Shown here piece by piece: positions 1 to 10,899 of a DNA stretch of 64,000 bases (positions are counted from its first letter, which is position 1; the number at the start of each line of letters is the position of its first letter). Below the pieces are notes generated by a model. That model did no database searches and was not told the DNA's origin. It worked only from the letters and a program-made list of their open reading frames with translations. Made by a program: the position numbers and the translations under genes. The stretch is taken from the NCBI RefSeq assembly GCF_040869045.1, contig NC_090322.1:185131477-185195476 (forward strand), in the 5' to 3' direction. Origin of the DNA: Eurosta solidaginis (taxonomy: Eukaryota > Arthropoda > Insecta > Diptera > Tephritidae).

Positions 1-1042
1 CGCGCCTACCAAGTTTCATCGCTTTATCCGTCTTTGGTAATGAATTATCGCACTTTTTCGGTTTATCGAAATTTTCGATATCGAAAAAGTGGGCGTGGTT
101 ATAGTCCGGTATCGTTCATTTTAAATAGCAATCTGAGATAAGTGCCCAGGAACCTACATACCAAAATTCATGAAGATACCTCAAAATTTACTCAAGTTAT
201 CGTGTTAACGGGCAGACGGATGGACGGACGGACGGACATACGGACGGACGGGCGGACATGGCTCAATCAAATTTTTTTTCGATACTGATGATTTTGATAT
301 ATGGAATTCTATATCTATCTCGATACCTTTATACCTGTAAAACCAACCGTTATCAAATCAAAGTTAATATACTAGGGCGGGTCGATTTAAAAATCGCTCA
401 TTGTTCTGTGAAATCATATTCTAGGGATCAAAATAAGAAACTTTGCCGAAGGAACTATACCTCTAAAACGAATTCTGATGCCCCCCTTTGGGTCGAACTT
501 TTGGGTAGGGGCAATTTCAATTCTACCTGCTGTGTCTTGTGGTGCCTTAAAAAAAACAACACAAGCAATTTTACGATCTGCAATTGTGTCACAGTGATAC
601 CTTCATTTTTCAAAACGGTTGAATAAAAAACCCACACAACTATGTCTACGACATGCAAATGATCACAGTGATGCCTTGGTTTTAAAAGGGGGTTGTAAAA
701 ACGCTAATTTCAATATTTTTTTTTTAATTTCTTTTCTATTACTAAGTTAAATTCATTTTTTCATTTACATATGTTCTGACTAAATAAATTTCTAAAGAGA
801 AAAATAAACTCCAAAAAGAAAAAACATATGCATTTCAAAGTGGGACTTTTCAAAATTTGCCCCTACGACCCAAGGGGGGGGACATCAGAATTCGTGTTAG
901 AGGTATGGTGCCTTCGGCAAAGTTTCTTATTTTGTTCCCTAGAATATGATTTTCACAGAGCAATGGGCAATTTTTTGGCTCCCCACAAATCGACCCGGTC
1001 TATAATATACTCTGTGAGCTCTGCTCAACTGAGTATAAAAAA
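1..1042 (-). mobile_element. DINE-like element, family A, copy 1 (cut by window edge)
   Basis: This non-coding element matches the copies at 15,660-19,157 and 57,421-59,527. On the minus strand its first end lies near 1,005-1,042 and reads TTTATACTCAGTTGAG followed by AGAGCTCACAG. Next come a GGAC-type tract (about 211-259) and blocks containing GGGCGTGG and TCGATATCGAAA. The rest runs off the left edge of the window. The CCGTCCGTCCG tract, the GCCACGCCC-type motifs and the terminal mini-palindromes are recalled features of the Drosophila DINE-1/INE-1 (Helentron-derived) family, so a related non-autonomous origin is inferred. A hAT-type MITE is inserted at 373-1,002. Confidence 0.7.
373..1002. 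mobile_element. hAT-type foldback MITE with 8-bp target duplication
   Basis: This 630-bp element begins TAGGGCGGGTCG and ends CGACCCGGTCTA. Its two arms of roughly 150 bp (about 373-522 and 852-1,002) are near-perfect inverted copies. The 8-bp direct repeat TAATATAC flanks it at 365-372 and 1,003-1,010, and the uninterrupted site is visible in the sister repeat near 19,120-19,135. An 8-bp target duplication with termini starting TAGGG is the hAT superfamily signature. No transposase is encoded, and the middle (about 523-850) is T/A-rich non-coding sequence. Open frames across it are by-products of the arms. Confidence 0.8.
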
Positions 1043-1212
1043 ACTAAGGAGACTCAAATTTCTCTCTAACTAGTCCATCCTACGGAGCTTTGGGATTCCT
1101 CTGCTTAGTTCCTTTGCTATGCTACCTGGTGAAAATTAGAAAATAAAGGGGTCTCAAATTATTTTTTGCCTGGTCCTTCCAGCGGAGTTTGGGCCTCCCT
1201 CTTCCTAGTTCC
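1043..1212. other. Linker between two DINE-like copies
   Basis: This short stretch separates two oppositely oriented family A elements. It holds two imperfect copies of a roughly 90-bp segment, each ending in a CTTAGTTCC or CCTAGTTCC motif (near 1,075-1,115 and 1,170-1,215). No gene is visible. Confidence 0.4.
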
Positions 1213-2999
1213 ATCGAAATTTACGAAAAATGAAAAAAATGCCATAATTCTATACCAAATACGAAAAAAGGGATGAAACATGGTAAGGTAATTGGATTGT
1301 TTTATTGACGCGAAATATAACTTTAGAAAAAACTTTATAAAATGGTTGTGACACCAACCATATTAAGTAGAAGATAATGAAAAAGTTCTGCAGGGCGAAA
1401 TAAAAAACACTTAAAATCTTGGCAGGTATTACATATATAAATAAATTAGCGGTATCCAGCAGATGATGTTCTGGGTCACCCTGGTCCACATTTTGGTCGA
1501 TATCTGGAAAACGCCTTCACATATACAACTACCACCACTCCCTTTTAAAACTCTCATTAATACCTTTAATTTGATACCCATATCGTACAAACTCATTCTA
1601 GAGTCACCCCTGGTCCACCTTTATGGCGATATCTCGAAAAGGCGTCCACCTATAGAACTAAGGCCCACCCCTTTTAAAAATACGCATTAACACCTTTCAT
1701 TTGATACCCATATCGTGCAAACAAAGTCTAGAGTCACCCCTGGTCCACCTTTATTGCGATACCTCGAAAAGGCGTCCACTTATAGAACTAAGGCCCACTC
1801 CCTTTTAAAATACTCATTAACTCCTTTCGTTTGATACCCATATTGCACAAACGAATTCTAGAGTTACCCCTAGCCCACCTTTATGGCGATATCTCGAAAC
1901 GGCGTCCACCTATGGAACTAAGGATTACTGCCTTTTAAAATATTCATTAACACCTTTCATTTGATACCCATATCGTACAAACAAATTCTAGGGTCACCCC
2001 TGATCCACCTTTATGGCGATATCTCGAAACGGCGTCCACCTATACAACAACCACCACTCCCTTTTAAAATACTCATTAACACCTTTCATTTGATACCCAT
2101 ATCGTACAAACACATTCTAGAGTCACCCCTGGTCCACCTTTATGGCGATATTTCGAAACGGCGTCCACTTATAGAACTAAGGCCCACTCCCTTTTAAAAT
2201 ACTCATTAACACCTTTCGTTTGATGCCCATATTGTGCAAACAAATTCTAGGGTCACCCCTGGTCCACCTTTATGGCGATATCTCGAAACGGCGTCCACCT
2301 ATACAACAACCACCACTCCCTTTTAAAATACTCATTAACACCTTTCGTTTGATGCCCATATTGTGCAAACAAATTCTAGGGTCACCCCTGATCCACCTTT
2401 ATGGCGATACCTCGAAACGGCGTCCACCTATACAACAACCACCACTCCCTTTTAAAATACTCATTAACACCTTTCATTTGATACCCATATCGTACAAGCA
2501 CATTCTAGAGTCACCCCTGGTCCACCTTTATGGCGATATTTCGAAACGGCGTCCACTTATAGAACTAAGGCCCACTCCCTTTTAAAATACTCATTAACAC
2601 CTTTCGTTTGATGCCCATATTGTACAAACAAATTCTAGGGTCACCCCTGGTCCACCTTTGTAGCGATATCTCGAAACGGAGTCCACCTATGGATCTAAGG
2701 ATTACTCCCTTTTAAAATACTCATTAACACCTTTCATTTGATACCCATATCGTACAAACGCATTCTAGAGTCAACCCTGATCCACCTTTATAGCTATATC
2801 CCTAAATGGCGTCCACCTATAGAACTATGGCCCACTCCCTCATAAAATACTCTTTAATGCCTTTCATGTGATACACATTCCAGGGTTTCCCTCGGTTCAT
2901 TTTCCTACATGGTTATTTTCCCTTATGCTGTCACCATAGCTCTCAACTGAGTATGTAATGTTCGGTTACACCCGAACTTAACCTTCCTTGCTTGTTTTT
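1213..2999 (+). mobile_element. DINE-like element, family A, copy 2 (5'-truncated)
   Basis: This is the plus-oriented second half of family A. It begins inside the conserved block (GCCATAATTCTATACC, about 1,240), passes through a minisatellite and ends with CTCAACTGAGTATGTAATG followed by the hairpin GTTCGG-TTACAC-CCGAAC (about 2,960-2,977) and the tail CCTTGCTTGTTTT. The Drosophila DINE-1 3' end, as recalled, has the same plan: a CTGAGTA motif, then a short hairpin, then a T-rich tail ending CTTGTTT. The element lacks coding capacity. Its 5' part is missing, and it abuts copy 1 across a 170-bp linker. Confidence 0.75.
1481..2880 (+). repeat. 130-bp minisatellite inside family A copy 2
   Basis: About 10-11 tandem units of roughly 130 bp. 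Each unit carries GGTCCACCTTTATGGCGATA, a CTCGAAA(A/C)GGCGTCCACCTAT stretch, CTCCCTTTTAAAATA and TTTGATACCCATAT. Units differ at scattered positions. A three-unit block starting TTTGATACCC near 2,091 recurs near 2,479 (about 388 bp apart), so part of the array has a higher-order structure. Repetitive open frames with a PISYKHILESPLVHLYGD-like motif are translations of this array and not genes. Confidence 0.9.
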
Positions 3000-5676
3000 T
3001 AATAACATTTTAACAAAAGGTGGACAAACGAAAATTTTTCCTGTACAAACGATGGTCAAACGACGGACATACGATTTAGCACAATAAAGGGGGAAAGAAA
3101 GTTTGGGGTTTTTTCGAAAAAAAAAAGTGGTTTTGTTATAACAAACGAAAATTTTTCCAGGACAAACATGGACAAACGGTGGACAAACGAATCAGATATG
3201 GTTGTTTTAATTACTCGCATATGTAGGTGCCAACTTCACAGAGCTCCTCAGAGTGTAATTCTGCCTTAAAAAGAGGGAAAAATGAGAGAGAAAAGGATTT
3301 AATAAGGATGAAAAAAGGGAAAGGAAGAGACGGGAGATCGCTTTGAAAATGAGTGCAACCTTTATGGAGACCGACCAGTTTTTTTTTTAATATCTAGACC
3401 TATATATATATACCGAAGGGTACTTTTCTGGACCTTTCTTTCATCAGTGGCACAGACAATTTTCCTTTTGACTGTATAGAATATTTCAAGTAGGCAGTAA
3501 TTTTACAGGATGAGGAAAGTTTTTAAAAAATGGTACACCTTATACTGAGAGCAAGGTTGTTTAGCATAATAAGTAACTGTTTTAATCCGAATAATAAAAA
3601 AAATGTGTGGTAGGCGGAGCAAGCTACCACCACACCACGGCGGCGGTACAATTAGATCAAAGAAATATCAGACGGTCCTGATTCAGACGTCATACATTTT
3701 ATTACATGTGATATTAAACTATACTTTGTACCATAGGTCGCACTTCAGCATTCACTTTTGTTCCCATATGCATATGTAGTAGCCATATAGCAATCAAAAA
3801 TGTTTAAAGTTAAATGCACTCAAATGTGGTTTTTCATTTTGTATCCGCTAGCAATTGTAGAAATTGTAGTAGGCGTGGTAGCAATACACTAAAGCATTGC
3901 ACAAAATGAGAAGGTAACAACTACCTGTTGAAGCCGACGCGATGCCTAACTAGAGTTTTCGAGCACTAATAAAGATACTAATGAGTATTATTAGGAAACT
4001 GAAAGCGCGCAGCGTACTCATATAATACACACAGACACCTGTGCATGAATCATTAAATTCAAGTTCATACGCATTTTTATGTTATCTTTTACACTTGATG
4101 AAATGAAATGATGAAAAGGAGCGCCTGCAAACTCATTGAATAAAATGTTGAGCTTTTCGTCTTGTCGACTTCCTCTTGGCCAAATTGTTAAGTATGTCTG
4201 TACGCCTTTTTTACGACTTATGTACTATTAATGATGTCTGATGTGGCTGCGATGACTACCGCCTGTGGGTCATTTCGTAATTTATCGGTTTTTCACTTCT
4301 CCCGCGCCACTGTTGGTGTACTGGTTGGGGAAACTGAAGAATATCAGCTAACTAGTAATTTCCTTTTTAGAGATAATAATTGTTTGGCCCTGATGCGTTT
4401 TTATGCAGTAGATATACGCCTTTGTTCTTTATTTCATTTACTGCCTTTTTGAACTAATTTCTTGTCCATTTACTGCTTATCGGTCACTTGATGTACTTTC
4501 TTTCACTTTTATTGTACTTTTCTCACTTTACTTTGGCACATTATAAGATATACTTAAAGTATTTTGACACTAACGCTGATGATAAAATAATTTTTTACGA
4601 AGTCCTTTTTGTAGTTCAACACTATATTTAATCTGTTATTGTATTTTATTATACTGTTTTTGCATTGTTTTGGCTTGCCTTTTGTTAAAAGTTCTTTTGT
4701 TGTTAGATAAACGATTGCGTTATCTTTATTGTGTTTTAGTCACTTTGTACTTGTAGTTGTTCTTTTGTCTGTGTCTTTTCGTACACACTTTTGCTAGACA
4801 ATTTATGGTCGTTAGTCTGAGTGGGGTTGGTCAAGGTTTCAATTTAAGTAATTAGGCGGATATTTAAAAAAATTCCTTATTCCGTAAGTCCGTCGTCGTT
4901 GCAAGATTTGTTTTTGGAATTCGATATCAAAATTAAGTAATGGCCGCGCCACAATGAAGTTTTTCATATAGATGCGTCAACGCAATCTTATGCATTCCAG
5001 TAACATTGCCACAATTAATCATGAGGCTGCGCTTGTAAATATAAAGGAGCTTCAGACTTGGAAATTGAAGTTTATTTCGCCCTCCCACCCACATGCAAAA
5101 TTTCGCGAAGCACTGTTATAAAAATTCTCACTATGCAAGAAAAATATTTACCAAAATATTTTGTATTCTATTCATTTGTAAAACTGCAGTTTTTAACTGT
5201 GTACAATTTTAGGAAAATACCAACAAGTGGAAAATATAATTTCACTTTCAAAGTGTGAAAGCACCCTTAGCCAAATCAAATGGCAAATTCTTCTTCTTAT
5301 GCTTTGCTTGCAAAAAAAGTTGGAAGATGACTACTTTTTCATGTCAGATGGCGCAAGTGTCGCTCGATCTGCCGCTCTCCATAAAAATACGTGCAATCTA
5401 CTCATAATGTATAAGATTCTGTTAAACGCATCTATATGAAAAACTGCTTATGTGACGGTGCTTTAAATGTGCTTGAAACATGTTTTACAAATGCGCTTCC
5501 CCTAATAGAAGTCCCAGCAAACTTGCAATTTCTATAAGTTTGGACCAAAGAGACTTGGATGTTAGAGGAGGTGGTTCCATATTGCAATTGAAAAGATGGT
5601 TGGTGTAATAAGGGGAAAAAAATACATACAAGACATACTCCGCGTAGTTTTTGGTTGATTCTGGACAACTAAGACT
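3000..5676. other. Intergenic stretch without recognisable gene
   Basis: No coding region is supported. Between about 3,016 and 3,190 a motif like GGACAAACG recurs several times around two copies of ACGAAAATTTTTCC, suggesting a small decayed tandem repeat. A 45-bp SINE fragment lies at 3,603-3,647. The rest is AT-rich with short, low-complexity frames only. Confidence 0.5.
3603..3647 (-). mobile_element. SINE head fragment (tRNA-like 5' end)
   Basis: This piece matches the tRNA-like head of the SINE copies at 37,093-37,452 and 58,945-59,229: GTGTGGTAGGCGGAGC followed by GCTACC and CACACCACGG. Only the A-box end is present, and the B box and body are missing. Its boundaries are uncertain by a few bases. 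Confidence 0.6.
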
Positions 5677-6330
5677 TTAACCTATTACAGTATCTAGATG
5701 GAAATTGTGCAAGAGGGGGGCGAGTTTGTTTAAGAATTCTGCTTTCTTCTTTACTGCGAGTTTCAGGTATTTAATGCCGAGAAGGGGGTTTGCCGCGCAT
5801 TTATCAGCATACAACTTTGCCGAGTATTTGTTGGTAAGTCTAAGGGGCCGGTTATACTTTTTTAGTAAAATTACGGTGGGCTGCATCTCTACGTAATGCT
5901 TGCTGATTTGATGCGCGATATCTCTGTGAAGTCTCATCAATCAGTGGTTTGTTAGCATGCTCAGGTTTCTGAGTATTTTACTGAACTCTTTGTTCAGCAT
6001 TTCGTTTCTCTCCTTTGTGGGAAGTATTTCCGGCCTGTTGGGCAGATTTTGTTCCGTGGTTTTAAATATACATTCCGTAGCAGTGCTGAGCGCCGTGTTT
6101 TGGCAGGCTTGAAGTGTGTTTATTTTCGGCTCTGTAACCCTATCGGAGATACGAAGCACACAAGCGACTGGCCAATTGCTGCCAGCATGAGACTTGAAGA
6201 TTTTGTAAAGGCTCTGAACTTTGGGTCCAATTGCAGTTGCATGCTCGCAGAAATGTAGGTCATTATCGAGCGTCATACTCAGAAGTTTGCTACCAGACAG
6301 TTGCTATCGTAATGCAATGGACATGGATGT
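5677..6330 (-). pseudogene. Jockey-like LINE reverse transcriptase, C-terminal remnant
   Basis: Read on the minus strand, the frame gives a segment with VTEPKINTLQACQNTALSTA, then EILPTKERNEMLNKEF. This matches the conserved thumb and linker region after the RT palm in Jockey-clade ORF2 proteins ('LQ..QN.ALR.ATGC' then 'ILPV..R.EML..QF'), as recalled. A stop at 5,941-5,943 interrupts the frame, which then continues as LMRLHRDIAHQISKHYVE down to 5,677. Similarity to the MTLDNDLHF block extends upstream to about 6,330. No catalytic palm motifs or 3' tail are present, so this is an inactive fragment. Family is inferred from motif layout only. Confidence 0.65.
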
Positions 6331-8396
6331 CCAATGTCGTCGACATTTCCCTCGTCAGCGTCGTAAATAAGGTCATCGAGGAATTGGTCGGTGATAGTGT
6401 CAAGATATGCGACGTGAAAAAAATGGAAAGACTATGGAAATTGTAGTTATTTTCGAATTATGACTCATCAGTAATAGAGCCAGGACCTGTTGCCATTATC
6501 GTGCAGTCATCAGTGCAGGATACACAGTGTAGGATTCAATTGTAAATCTTTCTGGTGAAAAAGGGTGCTTCGATGTTGTATTTAAATAATAGTAGGATTG
6601 GAACACCAGTCTGATGTAGCCCTTATTTAGTTCTTCTTGGTTTTTATGTTAGGTTCCTGAGTTGTACCGATGCCTGGCGACACTAGCGAATAATTTGCGG
6701 TTCACCTTGTGAGACTAGGAGGAGGGGTAGACCGTTCCAAGTCTTTCAGTAACGTGCTATGGTTGACCGACAAAGGAATTCCCTACCACATGTACGTGGG
6801 CGTCTCGGTTTATTGTGCACAACAACGTGTAATCTGTATTGGCACAGAAAGTAACGGCGGCATGTAGCTGTTAACGATTTCTAATTTCGCATCGCCTGAC
6901 CGGACAGATATTCACTAATGCTCCAGAACACTCTCCCTGTGGCCAGTGGCAATATCAAATATTATACTGTACAGAGTGATAAGTGTAAATTTAAATAAAT
7001 AAATATATGAAATGCGAATACGACTCCATTTCCTCTAGTGCGATCTTTTCTATGGACCTTGTAGTCGGGGAAAATTTGCAAAGCAGATTTTGCAGTAAAG
7101 TAATTTATCTTGAGTTGCAGCTATGCGGATGTTGTGCCACGTCATGCAGTCAACTATCTCCGCAATCTTCCTAGTAAGACCATCACAAATTAACTGCAGC
7201 GTTATGAAGAACATCGTGCAAGGCGTCTTCGGAGAGACGGTGAGAGACGGGTGAGTCCGCTTTGGTGGTATGATGGTTGATCGCGTGTGCTGTTGTGGAC
7301 ACGAAACAAGTTTTTCCTAGGAGAGTGCTAAATTTTTCGGTGTTATTAGGGGCTTGGCAGCACAGTTCGACAAAAGCACCCGTCGGAGGAATACCCTCAC
7401 TGAGTACAGACAGGAGCTACATTTAGCAGCTGTAGTAAACTGTTTTAAAGAAATTACAAGGCCAACAAATATTGGGATTTTGCACAAAACATCCTGTAAC
7501 TATCCTCTGCACTTGGCACTACGCAGAAAAACGATTGCTATGAACCGTGTTTAGGTTCAACACCTTCCCAGAGAAAAATATTATGTAGTAGTCTCCCTGC
7601 ACTCATTCTATGTGAATTCTATACTGCCCGCCTGACCTAACCAAACCTCCCGCTGCAAGGATCCGCACGCAACAAATTAACTGGGGTTACACTGAAATGA
7701 AATGAGAAATGCTTACACACTACCCCTTTCTACTTTTCCAATCCCTACCTTTTTTTCAACCAATCATCCGCTTTTCCCTCATCCCAATTCCATAACCCTT
7801 GCAGTATTTATTTTTCTTCCATCCATATTATTTCTTTTTCCCTCTTTCCTATTCTTTCCGCTCCTGTCTCACTGATTTTCCTTTCGCCGCCCTCATGGTT
7901 ATCTGCTTTTCCCTTATCTGCTACTTTTCTATTATCTCTTTCACTTCCCCTTCTTTTTTCTATTTATCGCTCTTTCTCCTCAGTGCATACAACTGTCCAG
8001 TTGCTACTTCCTTTATAAAAATTGTCCTCACTATTTTGATGTTAGTTGTCTAGTCACTTGAACCTGGAACCTTCAGTTTGGTACGTCAGCACACGACTAA
8101 CTCTTGATTTGGTCAAATACACTTTTTTTAATTGTATACTTCTGATTGGCAAAACTGTCCCATAGGGGCCGTGAGGAGCTGTGACCTAGAATAAGCTACC
8201 ATTGGGTACACCGCATGAAGTTGAACCCTTTTTTCTCTTCTGAGTGAAAGACATAAACCATGGAGAATTCCCTTATTGTATTGTTCAAGTATTCCGCCCA
8301 CTTTTCTGGCGCAGCTGCTACATTATTAGACGTTATTTAACATCGTGCTTAGACCCCAGTTGCCGTATTTCTGACTTTATGTCATTTTATCATCCC
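6331..8396. other. Intergenic stretch; pyrimidine-rich block at its right end
   Basis: No gene is recognised. The block at about 7,720-8,020 is strongly C/T-rich on the plus strand and resembles the pyrimidine-rich strand of the Helitron-like 3' regions at 53,861-54,015 and 61,994-62,180, but no terminal motif was found. A 66-codon frame near 7,354-7,554 has no family I recognise. Confidence 0.4.
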
Positions 8397-8650
8397 ACAG
8401 TGTTTCGTGTAGAACAAGCTAGCTGGACAAAAACAAAGTTCTTATTCCAAGAAAAGTGTAATGAGAAATGAAAGAAAACAAACTAGATAACGGGATTTTT
8501 GCTTTTTTTCATATTTTTGCTCATATATATTGAGTAATTGAAGTAAGAAGGCAGGAGTGGCCGTAAAATGCATTGATTAATTTGCAAAATTCTTGTTGAA
8601 TATTAAGCTTCATATTTCTTTTAAGTGAACACTTTTATATAATTTTTTTG

Positions 8651-8669
8651 ATGGATTCTAAGCTCGAAG
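8651..8669 (+). other. Possible first coding exon of the transposon ORF
   Basis: An ATG is followed by codons for MDSKLE and then by a consensus splice donor GTAAGT at 8,670. A polypyrimidine tract ending in AG at 8,917 could be the matching acceptor. The junction to the ORF at 9,166 is obscured by the PLE-derived segment, so the spliced gene is only a hypothesis. Confidence 0.3.
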
Positions 8670-8962
8670 GTAAGTAACATTTTTTTATAGTAATTCTTTC
8701 ACAATTAGAGTATTTTCAATATATTTAACATTCCGTTATTAAAAAGAAAGGGTTTTTTTCCCTATAATTTTAACTTTAGGGACAAACAAGTTACATACAT
8801 CCGCGGACATCCAGGCTTAATTTTACATATGTTATAGTCGCAAGTATTCTCTAATAGTCGAAAGAAAAAACCATTGCGAATTCTTTGCACATCTATTTTT
8901 AATTTTTTTTTTTTTAGATTTAGTTATCTCTACATATCAAATAGGATGTATGTACGTACCAG

Positions 8963-9158
8963 CTCCGACGAGATATTTGAACCTTTAAAGCTGATCTACA
9001 AACGGCAAAACCAATTCCCTGGTACAGGGAACAAACACGTAGCCATAAAACATACAAAAATAAACGCGCAAGGTCAACAAGATCACACCAAAAGCAAAAA
9101 GGCGAAGATCATTGACTTCAACCTGCCACAACCTACCGCACCAGTCACCAAGGCATAA
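8963..9158 (+). pseudogene. Penelope-like element ORF tail fragment
   Basis: The frame reads DEIFEPLKLIYKRQ and later KIIDFNLPQPTAPVTKA with a stop just after. It aligns with the extreme C-terminus of the PLE ORF at 51,391-51,741 (DTIFEPLKLVYRKQ ... KITDFYLPQSA). The two have the same spacing but are clearly diverged, so they belong to related subfamilies. Only the last 65 or so codons are present. The fragment ends at the stop codon without the 3' UTR, which is unusual because PLE copies normally lose their 5' side. It sits between the candidate first exon and the main ORF of the 36-bp-TIR transposon. Confidence 0.75.
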
Positions 9159-9165
9159 AAACAGG

Positions 9166-9816
9166 TACATACAATGGATTAATGAAGATAAACCAAAACC
9201 AGGTTTCGGCAATACCAATGACGGCAACACTGCTCGTAGGTTTTTCGAAAATTCTGAGGCTAGTGCTGAGATTACGGGATTGGATGTAACGCTCATCAAA
9301 AGATTCGACACTCTCCTTCGCGCATTAGCATCTGGGTACAATATAAATATCCAAAAATTTCAAAAATTTGCGGTCGAGACTAAAAAACTATACATAGATC
9401 TCTATCCATGGTTTAATATGCCTGTTACAGTTCATAAATTCTTAGTGCATAGTACTGATATTATAAAATCAGCAATTTTACTTATTGGTCAACTTTCCGA
9501 GGAAGCACAGGAAGCCCGTAACAAAGATTTGAGACGATTCAGGGCTGATAACACACAAAAGCAGTCGCGTGAAGCCACGAATAGAGATCTTATGAATATG
9601 TTGCTTATAACATCGTATCCTTTAGTTAACAGTTTTAGGGAGATACCTAAGAAAAAATTTTAAAGTCTGACTCCAGAAGTCTTAAATTTACTGTCCCCCG
9701 ATAATGTTGAGGAGTCAATAAATACCCCAGTTGTTTCAAGCTTTCACAGTAGTGTTGCTGATGTTCATGACTATTCCACAAGTGACTCATCCAATGAAAG
9801 TGATGATAGCGAATAA
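9166..9816 (+). pseudogene. Uncharacterised transposon-borne ORF with one in-frame stop
   Basis: The frame encodes about 165 residues up to TAA at 9,661-9,663 and then continues in the same frame to TAA at 9,814-9,816, reading SLTPEVLNLLSPDNVEES and finishing with an acidic serine-rich tail. Landmarks in order are KPGFGNTNDGNTARRFF, DVTLIKRFDTLLRALASGY, LYPWFNMPVTVHKFLVH, LSEEAQEARNKDLRRFR and REIPKKKF. I recall this block order from uncharacterised, often repeated proteins in invertebrate genomes but cannot name the family. There is no visible DDE or DDD signature. It lies inside an element with 36-bp inverted repeats, so it is probably part of, or captured by, that transposon. A start codon close by is not evident, and an upstream exon is likely. 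Confidence 0.6.
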
Positions 9817-10091
9817 TAACATAATTATAAAAGATAACCTACGCTATAACTTTTTGTTGGATCAGGTTTTATTCAATTTAAATCTATTGTCTTTTCTACT
9901 TTGTATGATACTTTACTTTTAAGTTTTTGTAATAAGTAATTTTCACATAATTAATTTAATTATTTACATTGTTATTATTATTATTGTAATTCACTTTTAC
10001 ATTCCTGACTGGTACTATAAAATAATTCTGTAAAAATTGTAGTGCCAGGATAAATACTCAAATATATACAAAATATGTATATACATATGTA

Positions 10092-10390
10092 CAGTCACTC
10101 ACATAAATAAGTAGACACCCTTTTTTGGATAATTCTTACAATTTTCGCTTTCGCAAATTTATTTTAACTAATTTCCCATAAGAAAATTTGTCACGATCTA
10201 TAACAAAAACTAAATTATATTTAAAAAATTCGACGAATTTTCATAAAAAATTTAAATTTTTTTTTCCGAATTTTTAGAATTTTTTAGAGTATTGAGATTT
10301 ATATTCCATTCAATTTAAGTACAATAAAGTAATATTCTTAAGTCCTTTAAATTTTTTTGGATCTATGTCACTTATTCACATGAGTTACTG
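10092..10390. mobile_element. Tc1/mariner-type MITE
   Basis: The element is flanked by TA at 10,090-10,091 and 10,391-10,392. It starts CAGTCACTCACATAAATAAG and ends in the diverged reverse complement (CTTATTCACATGAGTTACTG), giving terminal inverted repeats of about 25 bp. TA target sites and CAGT termini fit the Tc1/mariner superfamily. At 299 bp with no ORF it is non-autonomous. It is nested inside the larger TIR transposon. Confidence 0.7.
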
Positions 10391-10560
10391 TATACGAAAT
10401 AAGCAAATGTATGCATATGAAGTAAAATTTTGGAAAAAAAAAAAAAAAAAAGAACATATGGCTGAAAAAAATGACGTAGTTGTAATAAATGACTGCATAT
10501 GAAACGGAAAATCTCATAAAATAATTTTGTCCAGCTAGCTTGTTCTACACGAAACACTGT

Positions 10561-10899
10561 GCATCCCCACGGTTTTGTTGAAACGCCTGGTATGCGCTAC
10601 GAATTGGTGTCGCTTTCTTTGAATCATTAGAAAGAATTATTGTTACCGCATGAACTTTTCAAATAATATCAATATATTTTAATCGTAAATGTATGCGTGT
10701 AAGCATGTTCTTACATTCATTCATGTATATGTATGTACATCTTGGTTTATCAGCGATTCAAATTCTGGAAAGCAATATTTTGATTACAATAATTGACATG
10801 CGACAATTTTTAAGTGACACTTATGTAGAAGTGGTATTAGGGGTGCTTACAACCACTTAATGCTTGGATGTATGTAAGCATGTATGGAATATTAGGCTA
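10561..10899. other. No feature seen
   Basis: AT-rich sequence with tetranucleotide runs of the TATG/TACA type and no recognisable gene or repeat end. Confidence 0.4.

Larger units (their letters stand above)
8397..10560 (+). mobile_element. DNA transposon with perfect 36-bp terminal inverted repeats
   Basis: The left end (8,397-8,432) starts ACAGTGTTTCGTGTAGAAC. The right end (10,525-10,560) is its exact reverse complement over 36 bases. CATCCC occurs just outside both ends (8,391-8,396 and 10,562-10,567), a candidate target duplication, but its length and the exact outermost base are ambiguous. Inside are a possible first exon (8,651-8,669), a PLE-derived tail (8,963-9,158), a plus-strand ORF with one stop (9,166-9,816) and a Tc1-type MITE (10,092-10,390). 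The CAGTG start recalls hAT ends, but an exact 8-bp duplication is not seen, so the superfamily is left open. Confidence 0.8.

Noticed and set aside
219..256. GGAC repeats as an independent microsatellite
   Set aside because: The tract recurs at the same place in every family A copy (for example 18,981-19,010), so it is part of the element.
1961..2585. Long repetitive open frames with PISYKHILESPLVHLYGD repeats
   Set aside because: They are translations of the 130-bp minisatellite, which is open because the unit has few stops in one phase. The same appears on the other strand at 16,345-17,078.
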